In this document: positions 7,836-11,793 of the stretch, piece by piece
How positions within the stretch are numbered: the stretch's first letter is position 1
Layout of the letters: every line of letters begins with the position of its first letter
Assembly: GCA_945787485.1 (NCBI GenBank)
Contig: CALZHV010000056.1
Coordinates: 1-11,793, forward strand
DNA: 11,793 nt
Direction of reading: 5' to 3'
Source of the DNA: an uncultured Lachnospiraceae bacterium
GTDB lineage: Bacteria; Bacillota; Clostridia; Lachnospirales; Lachnospiraceae
The notes under the pieces: model-generated
Seen by the model: only the letters and a program-made list of their open reading frames with translations
Told to the model about the DNA's origin: nothing
Database searches by the model: none
Made by a program: the position numbers and the translations under genes

Positions 7836-8255
7836 ATGGCAATTAAACAGTTATCTATTTTTATTGAAAATAAGGAAGGTAAATTATCAGACACAATAAA
7901 GATTATTTCAGATGCAGATATTAATATCCGTGCATTGAGCATTGGAGACTCACAGGATTTTGGTATTCTCAGATTGATAGTGTCTGACACAGAGAAAGCA
8001 ATTTCTTTATTAAAAGAAGATTACATCGTTAAGGAAACAGAAGTCATAGCTGTTAAGATGGATGATAAAGAGGGTGCTTTATACAAAATCTTAAAGGTGT
8101 TTGAGGATGCAAAAATCAATGTTGAATATACATATGCATTTACTGCACCAAAGCTTGGAGCATACGTAGTATTCCGTGTTAATGATGTTAAATCAGCAGA
8201 AGAGCTTCTGACAAAAGATGGTTTTACTTTTGTAAATGATGGTGACTTAAATTAA
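7836..8255 (+). CDS. Tandem ACT-domain protein, likely aromatic amino-acid sensor
   Basis: This small 139-residue cytoplasmic protein consists of two ACT repeats and nothing else. Repeat 1 runs over about residues 1-66 ('QLSIFIENKEGKLSDTIKI', then 'ADINIRALSIGD'). Repeat 2 runs over about 70-135 ('VIAVKMDDKEGALYKILKV', then 'AKINVEYTYAF'). The paired 'ENKEGKL' and 'DDKEGAL' turns are the usual ligand-binding loops of ACT domains. AGGAGGGG (7823-7830) just before ATG 7836 is a strong ribosome site. The gene begins 26 bases after the ligase gene. ACT pairs commonly bind amino acids and act allosterically. Here the plausible ligand is an aromatic amino acid or aryl acid and the plausible partner is the adjacent ligase or IorAB; both are inferences from position. 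It is the last gene of the operon. Confidence 0.9.
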   Translation: MAIKQLSIFIENKEGKLSDTIKIISDADINIRALSIGDSQDFGILRLIVSDTEKAISLLKEDYIVKETEVIAVKMDDKEGALYKILKVFEDAKINVEYTYAFTAPKLGAYVVFRVNDVKSAEELLTKDGFTFVNDGDLN

Positions 8256-8266
8256 GAGAAGCCGCT

Positions 8267-8342
8267 AAAAATAAAAAACCACCGTTTTACGTAATGTCAT
8301 TTAGATAATGAGACATACGTTTTACGGTGGTTTTTTATTTTT
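8267..8342. terminator. Bidirectional intrinsic terminator between convergent operons
   Basis: The 18-base arm AAAAATAAAAAACCACCG (8267-8284) pairs perfectly with 8325-8342. After a T-A pair and a TTT/TTT internal loop, a second stem forms (ACGTA/TACGT, one bulged A, TGTC/GACA) around a loop of about 13 bases. T runs lie on the 3' side of each strand, so it can stop both the ior/ACT transcript and the pdxST transcript. Confidence 0.9.
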
Positions 8343-8430
8343 TTGTTGTTTGTATTTTGTTGTTTATTTTTTTGTAGTTTTATATTTTGTAATTTTATTA
8401 TTTATTGCTGTATTCTTTATTTTTTTGTTG
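8334..8430. repeat. Three copies of a 15-base T-rich repeat around the pdxT stop
   Basis: TTTATTTTTTTGTTG occurs exactly at 8334-8348 and 8416-8430, with a one-mismatch copy at 8363-8377. The first copy is part of the terminator tail and the last contains the pdxT stop codon and final lysine codons on the minus strand. Related T-rich text fills the space between them. No gene is seen in 8343-8416. Confidence 0.6.
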
Positions 8431-9007
8431 ATATTATCTTATCAATAAAATATCTGTGTATTCTATCGTCTTTTGTCATTTCAGGATGGAAAGATAAACC
8501 AATCTGATTATTGTATTCGACAGCAACAATGTTTGAGTCGACCTTGGTGAGAACCTTTACATCAGAGTCAACATCTGTTATATAAGGAGCTCGTATAAAA
8601 ACAAGCGGATAGTCCTTTATATCGCCAACAGATGCATTTGTCATATAACTTCCAAGCTGTCTTCCGTATGCATTTCTTTTTATTGTAACAGGAAGTGTAG
8701 AAAGATGATGTGTGGCATCGTTTTCTATATCTCTTGCAAGAAGTATTACTCCTGCACAGGTTGCAAGTGTTGGAAGACCGTCCTGAATCATTTTATGAAG
8801 TGAATCAAACATTCCAAGATCCTTGATAAGCTTGCCCTGAACAGTGCTTTCACCGCCGGGGAGAATAAGACCATCAATATTTTGAAGATCCTTTGCTTGT
8901 CTTATCTCAAAACATTCGATTTCTTCGTCATATGATTCTGATATATTCGATATCATTTGTATATGTTCGATAAAGGCTCCTTGAACAGCAAGTACACCTA
9001 TTCTCAT
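8417..9007 (-). CDS. pdxT: Pyridoxal 5'-phosphate synthase, glutaminase subunit
   Basis: This class-I glutamine amidotransferase hydrolyses glutamine and passes ammonia to PdxS in the deoxyxylulose-independent vitamin B6 route. At 196 residues it is normal family length. It starts 'MRIGVLAVQGAFIEH' and has the oxyanion segment 'LILPGGEST' (48-55). The nucleophile is Cys 84 in 'LATCAG', and the catalytic dyad is His 174/Glu 176 in 'SFHPEMT'. Other typical stretches include 'RNAYGRQLGSY' and 'FIRAPYI'. ATG at 9007 lies one base after the pdxS stop. AGGAAAA at the end of pdxS serves as ribosome site, so the two are translationally coupled. The last codons and stop fall in a T-rich repeated sequence. 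Confidence 0.97.
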   Translation of the reverse strand: MRIGVLAVQGAFIEHIQMISNISESYDEEIECFEIRQAKDLQNIDGLILPGGESTVQGKLIKDLGMFDSLHKMIQDGLPTLATCAGVILLARDIENDATHHLSTLPVTIKRNAYGRQLGSYMTNASVGDIKDYPLVFIRAPYITDVDSDVKVLTKVDSNIVAVEYNNQIGLSFHPEMTKDDRIHRYFIDKIISTKK

Positions 9008-9008
9008 A

Positions 9009-9884
9009 TTATTTTCCTCGTTCTTCCATAATTATTTTGATTTCACTTGGATTGATACCTACCATAGCTTCACCTAAATCCTCTGAAAGCTCTGCAATAA
9101 GCTTTGCGTCTGTATAGTTTGTTACAGCCTGAACGATTGCAGCAGCACGCTTTGCAGGATCACCTGATTTGAAAATACCTGAACCAACGAATACACCTTC
9201 AGCTCCAAGCTGCATCATAAGGGCAGCATCCGCAGGAGTGGCTACACCACCGGCTGCAAAATTAACTACAGGTAATTTACCGTTTTCGTGAACATATTTA
9301 ACGAGTTCGTAAGGAACCTGTAACTGCTTTGCTTCTTCAAATAATTCATCCTCACGCATTGAAACAACTTTTCTGATTTCAGAGTTCATCTTTCTCATGT
9401 GACGCACTGCCTGTACAACGTCACCTGTTCCGGGCTCACCCTTTGTACGAATCATAGTAGCACCTTCGTTGATTCGTCTTAATGCTTCACCTAAATCTCT
9501 GGCACCACATACAAAAGGTACTTTGAATTCGTTCTTGTTGATGTGGTAAATATCATCAGCAGGAGAAAGTACTTCTGATTCATCTATATAATCAATTTCT
9601 ATTGCCTGAAGAATCTGTGCTTCCACAAAATGACCGATACGACATTTTGCCATTACAGGTATACTAACGGCATCCTGAATTCCCTTTATCATTTTAGGAT
9701 CACTCATACGTGATACACCGCCTGCAGCACGAATATCGGCAGGTATTCTTTCAAGAGCCATTACAGCACATGCACCGGCTGCTTCGGCTATCTTTGCCTG
9801 CTCAGGTGTAGTTACATCCATTATTACTCCGCCCTTAAGCATCTGGGCTAATCCTCTATTAAGTTCAATCTGTGTCTGTGACAT
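9009..9884 (-). CDS. pdxS: Pyridoxal 5'-phosphate synthase, lyase subunit
   Basis: This 291-residue (beta/alpha)8 subunit makes PLP from ribose 5-phosphate, glyceraldehyde 3-phosphate and ammonia supplied by PdxT; the family assembles as a dodecamer with PdxT docked outside. Active-site residues are recognisable: Asp 23 in 'VIMDVTTPEQA', Lys 80 in 'VMAKCRIGHFVEAQ', and Lys 148 in 'IRTKGEPGTGDVVQAVRHMR', matching the two catalytic lysines known from Bacillus Pdx1. 'NFAAGGVATPADAALMMQLG' and 'GVFVGSGIFKS' form the phosphate site. The start is ATG at 9884, supported by a strong AAGGAGGAT ribosome site (9891-9899 on the plus strand). It is the first gene of the pdxST operon, transcribed away from the pdxR-like regulator. 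Confidence 0.98.
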   Translation of the reverse strand: MSQTQIELNRGLAQMLKGGVIMDVTTPEQAKIAEAAGACAVMALERIPADIRAAGGVSRMSDPKMIKGIQDAVSIPVMAKCRIGHFVEAQILQAIEIDYIDESEVLSPADDIYHINKNEFKVPFVCGARDLGEALRRINEGATMIRTKGEPGTGDVVQAVRHMRKMNSEIRKVVSMREDELFEEAKQLQVPYELVKYVHENGKLPVVNFAAGGVATPADAALMMQLGAEGVFVGSGIFKSGDPAKRAAAIVQAVTNYTDAKLIAELSEDLGEAMVGINPSEIKIIMEERGK

Positions 9885-9897
9885 TTTAGAATCCTCC

Positions 9898-9926
9898 TTG
9901 TTTTTTCATTATTCATAGCATATAAT
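9898..9926 (+). promoter_or_regulatory. Candidate pdxR promoter
   Basis: A perfect -10 hexamer TATAAT (9921-9926) stands 17 bases after TTGTTT (9898-9903), giving a predicted start of transcription near 9933 and a leader of about 57 bases. The -10 nearly coincides with the -10 of the opposing pdxST promoter candidate. A 6-bp inverted repeat ATTATT/AATAAT (9908-9913, 9924-9929) overlaps it and could be an operator. Confidence 0.45.
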
Positions 9927-9952
9927 AATTCTGGATATACGAAAATATTCAA
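9921..9952 (-). promoter_or_regulatory. Candidate pdxST promoter
   Basis: Read on the minus strand, TTGAAT (9952-9947) is followed after 19 bases by TATTAT (9927-9922). The -10 scores well but the spacer is two bases long, as might suit an activated promoter. The leader to the pdxS start would be only about 30 bases, leaving no room for a riboswitch. An imperfect inverted repeat, GGATAT (9933-9938) and ATATTC (9945-9950), lies in the spacer and is a candidate regulator site. Confidence 0.35.
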
Positions 9953-9977
9953 AATAAGATAATAATAGATGTCAGAT

Positions 9978-9984
9978 AGGAGAG
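9978..9984 (+). promoter_or_regulatory. Ribosome binding site that fixes the pdxR start
   Basis: AGGAGAG ends five bases before ATG 9990. It lies inside the possible longer reading frame starting at ATG 9969, which has no comparable site upstream. This favours 9990 as the true start. Confidence 0.7.
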
Positions 9985-9989
9985 ACGTT

Positions 9990-11381
9990 ATGCTGACTTA
10001 TAATTTTGAAAATACAACAGAGGTGCTTTATAAGCACCTGTATAAATGTATAAAAAATGATATTGTTTCAGGAATTTTAAAACCGGGAGAGAAGCTTCCT
10101 TCCAAAAGAACATTTGCTAAAAATAATGGCGTTAGTACCATTACAATTCAAAATGCGTATGACCAGTTGGTGAGTGAAGGATATATTTATGCAATTGAAA
10201 AGAAGGGATATTATGTTTGCGAGCTAAGCCGTATGGCAACCGTTCCGAAAGAAAGTAATATTGTATATGACATTAAAATACCGAAGAAACAGCACTATGA
10301 ATTTGATTTTTCCGGAAACAGAATCAGCCCTGACAATTTCCCGTTTTCCATATGGGCAAAATTATCGAGAGATATTATTTCCAATAGAAAAGCTGATTTG
10401 ATGGAAATATCTCCGGCAGCGGGAATTAATGAGCTTAGAGTGGCGATTGCCGAGCATCTTAAATCTTTCAGGGGAATGCTCGTGGACCCGAATCAGATTG
10501 TCGTTGGAGCAGGTACTGAATATTTGTACGGAATTCTTGTCCAGCTGATAGGAAAAGACAGAATATATGCTATAGAAAATCCCGGATATATGAAGCTTAC
10601 ACATATATATGGTCAGTATGGTGTGGAACCTGTATATGCAAACATAGACTCAAATGGTCTGACTGTAGATGGCATTGCAAACTCAGGCGCAGAGATTGCA
10701 CATATATGTCCGAATCATCATTTTCCGACAGGTATTACTATGCCTGCAAGTAGAAGATATGAGATTCTTTCATGGGCAAATGAAAATGGAAACAGATATA
10801 TTATCGAAGATGATTATGATAGCGAATTTCGTCATAACGGAAAGCCGATACCGACCTTATTTAGTATCGATATGTGTGAAAAAGTTATATATATGAACAC
10901 ATTTTCAAAATCACTAACTCCGACAATACGTGTAAGCTATATGGTTCTGCCGGCGCATCTTGCAAATAAAATGTATGATAAGTTATCGTTCTTGTCATGT
11001 ACGGTTTCAAATTTTGAGCAATATACGTTAGCTGAATTTATCAGCCAGGGATATTTTGAAAAACATATTAATCGAATGCGTCTTTATTATCAGCGACAGC
11101 ACAATAAGGTTAAAGAAGTTTTATCAAAGAGTAAATTAGATGATAAATGTGAGATAATCGACAATGATTCCGGCTTGCATTTCATTATAAAATTTAAAAC
11201 GGATTTATCAGACGAAGCTTTGGAAAAAGCTTTACAAAATAGGGGTATCAGAATGAAAGCATTATCGGATTATGGACGTAACAAGGACAATATAGAACAG
11301 CATTTGTTTATATTAAATTATTCGAATATAAATATTGAATTTTTGAAGAATGCGTTTGATGAAATTTGTGAATGTTTATAA
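9990..11381 (+). CDS. pdxR: MocR-family PLP-dependent transcriptional regulator of pdxST
   Basis: This 463-residue protein joins a GntR-type winged helix to an aminotransferase-like domain. The DNA-binding part spans about residues 8-75 ('GILKPGEKLPSKRTFAKNNG', 'TITIQNAYDQLVSEGYI'). The fold-type I domain spans about 100-460 and includes 'VGAGTEYLYGIL', 'ENPGYM', 'CPNHHFPTGITMPASRR' and 'YIIEDDYDSEF'. The PLP-binding Lys 307 is in 'NTFSKSLTPTIRVSY'. Known PdxR members in Gram-positive bacteria sense PLP and control pdxST; here the gene is divergent from pdxST with a 105-base shared control region, which strongly supports that role. Whether it activates, represses itself, or both is not visible. 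ATG 9990 is preferred over ATG 9969 because of AGGAGAG at 9978. Its 3' end overlaps a small downstream gene. Confidence 0.92.
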   Translation: MLTYNFENTTEVLYKHLYKCIKNDIVSGILKPGEKLPSKRTFAKNNGVSTITIQNAYDQLVSEGYIYAIEKKGYYVCELSRMATVPKESNIVYDIKIPKKQHYEFDFSGNRISPDNFPFSIWAKLSRDIISNRKADLMEISPAAGINELRVAIAEHLKSFRGMLVDPNQIVVGAGTEYLYGILVQLIGKDRIYAIENPGYMKLTHIYGQYGVEPVYANIDSNGLTVDGIANSGAEIAHICPNHHFPTGITMPASRRYEILSWANENGNRYIIEDDYDSEFRHNGKPIPTLFSIDMCEKVIYMNTFSKSLTPTIRVSYMVLPAHLANKMYDKLSFLSCTVSNFEQYTLAEFISQGYFEKHINRMRLYYQRQHNKVKEVLSKSKLDDKCEIIDNDSGLHFIIKFKTDLSDEALEKALQNRGIRMKALSDYGRNKDNIEQHLFILNYSNINIEFLKNAFDEICECL

Positions 11382-11616
11382 ATGGATTGAAAAACCATTT
11401 AATGCTGATTTGTCTGCAGTATTTAGATTTTGGGATTTTGATTTTGATGCTACAATGGAATTTCCGGAAGAATTATCTGAAATTGCAAAAGGAGAATCAG
11501 GCACTATAACAGTTAATCTTTCAGAAGTAACCGTTATGGAACAGGGAACAAAATTTACGATTTACTATGATGGATATGATATTGGTAAAGGAGTAATAAA
11601 AGAAATAATTGAGTAA
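11359..11616 (+). CDS. Small protein resembling stand-alone EF-Tu domain 3
   Basis: This 85-residue protein has no signal peptide or membrane segment. From about residue 12 it can be aligned by eye with the C-terminal beta-barrel (domain 3) of elongation factor Tu. 'KPFNADLSAVFRFWDFD' follows the EF-Tu 'PFFNGY...FYFRTTD' segment, 'ATMEFPE' matches 'GTIELPE', and 'VTVMEQGTKFTIYYDG' matches 'PIAMEEGLRFAIREGG'. The end 'IGKGVIKEIIE' matches 'VGAGVVTKI'. GTPase and middle domains are absent. The N-terminal strand is short, lacking the 'EEGGRHT' loop. Start is uncertain: ATG 11359 (MKFVNVY) fits the alignment best, and ATG 11350 is in frame three codons earlier; neither has a strong ribosome site. 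It overlaps the regulator gene by 23 bases, suggesting coupling. Function is unknown. It may be a conserved small family or a decayed EF-Tu relative. Confidence 0.75.
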   Translation: MKFVNVYKWIEKPFNADLSAVFRFWDFDFDATMEFPEELSEIAKGESGTITVNLSEVTVMEQGTKFTIYYDGYDIGKGVIKEIIE

Positions 11617-11647
11617 GCCGTAAAAGAGTTTGTTCAATGAAGCAATG

Positions 11648-11710
11648 AGCATTTGTATATACATCGTCAGGTCGTAGAAGATGTATAGCAAATGCTTTAT
11701 TATATTATTC
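11648..11710 (+). terminator. Long hairpin with T-rich tail, probable terminator
   Basis: AGCATTTG (11648-11655) pairs with CAAATGCT (11689-11696), and TATACATC (11658-11665) pairs with GATGTATA (11680-11687). These are separated by a small TA/G internal loop and capped by a 14-base loop. TTTATTATATTATT follows. The tail is interrupted by A residues and the stem is AT-rich, so it could also be a regulatory or mRNA-stabilising hairpin. It is placed 31 bases after the EF-Tu-like gene. Confidence 0.55.
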
Positions 11711-11718
11711 ATTAATAC

Positions 11719-11749
11719 TTGACCTAAAACAAAGTTTATGTGTTAAAAT
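11719..11749 (+). promoter_or_regulatory. Promoter for a gene beyond the right edge
   Basis: TTGACC (11719-11724) and TAAAAT (11744-11749) are 19 bases apart, and TGT directly before the -10 gives an extended -10. The predicted transcript begins near 11756 and runs into the ribosome site at the window end. Confidence 0.55.
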
Positions 11750-11786
11750 ATAATAAGAACAGCAGATTAATAAATTTTCGTAAAGT

Positions 11787-11793
11787 GAAAGGA
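11787..11793 (+). promoter_or_regulatory. Ribosome binding site at the window edge
   Basis: GAAAGGA forms the last seven bases of the window. With the promoter just upstream, it implies that a plus-strand gene starts within roughly 5-12 bases outside the window. Confidence 0.5.

Noticed and set aside
8343..8416. T-rich repeated tract considered as a CRISPR-like or short RNA locus
   Set aside because: Units are irregular, spacers are not of constant length, and no cas genes or promoter are present.
9885..9915. Possible PLP or thiamine riboswitch ahead of pdxS
   Set aside because: The predicted leader is only about 30 bases and shows no structured element; control by the adjacent PdxR is sufficient.
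9969..9989. Longer pdxR start at ATG 9969
   Set aside because: The strong AGGAGAG ribosome site lies inside this extension and points to ATG 9990; no comparable site precedes 9969.
11749..11754. Perfect TATAAT considered as the -10 of the right-edge promoter
   Set aside because: It would be 24 bases from TTGACC, too far; the TGT-TAAAAT extended -10 at 11741-11749 fits better.

Overview
The window looks like chromosomal DNA of a low-G+C, anaerobic Gram-positive bacterium, most likely a Clostridia/Lachnospiraceae-type gut or rumen organism. This is inferred from AT-rich third codon positions and spacers, strong AGGAGG-type ribosome binding sites, a ferredoxin-dependent 2-oxoacid oxidoreductase, the PdxST route to vitamin B6, and a MocR-type PdxR. 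I see no mobile element, CRISPR array, rRNA or tRNA.

Layout. (1) 1-4085, signalling. This holds the 3' part of a hybrid histidine kinase with at least two tandem sensory repeats, HisKA/HATPase and two receiver domains, cut by the left window edge. It is followed by a GGDEF-EAL protein whose cyclase half is degenerate (GGDNF) while its EAL half keeps its catalytic signatures. The 167-base spacer between them carries an imperfect direct repeat. (2) 4129-8255, an aryl-acid metabolic operon: iorA, iorB, a PaaK-type arylacetate-CoA ligase and a tandem-ACT protein, closed by a bidirectional terminator at 8267-8342. (3) 8417-9884, minus strand: pdxS-pdxT, the two subunits of pyridoxal 5'-phosphate synthase. 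(4) 9990-11381, plus strand: a MocR/PdxR regulator divergent from pdxST, with overlapping divergent promoter candidates between them. (5) 11359-11616: a small protein overlapping the end of pdxR that resembles domain 3 of elongation factor Tu standing alone. A long hairpin follows, then a good promoter and a ribosome binding site for a gene starting just beyond the right edge.

How the parts may work together. IorAB interconverts aryl-pyruvates and aryl-acetyl-CoA with ferredoxin. The PaaK-type ligase links aryl-acetyl-CoA to free arylacetate. The ACT protein is a plausible aromatic amino-acid sensor for these enzymes. The same set could serve amino-acid fermentation or reductive synthesis of Trp/Phe/Tyr from arylacetates; sequence alone does not decide the direction. 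PLP, made by PdxST, is the cofactor of the aminotransferases that would feed this pathway, but that link is only proximity. No terminator is visible between the EAL gene and iorA, so the signalling genes may be transcriptionally connected to the metabolic operon.

I found no wholly unknown multi-gene system. The least ordinary items are the stand-alone EF-Tu domain-3-like protein and the signalling/aryl-acid arrangement.
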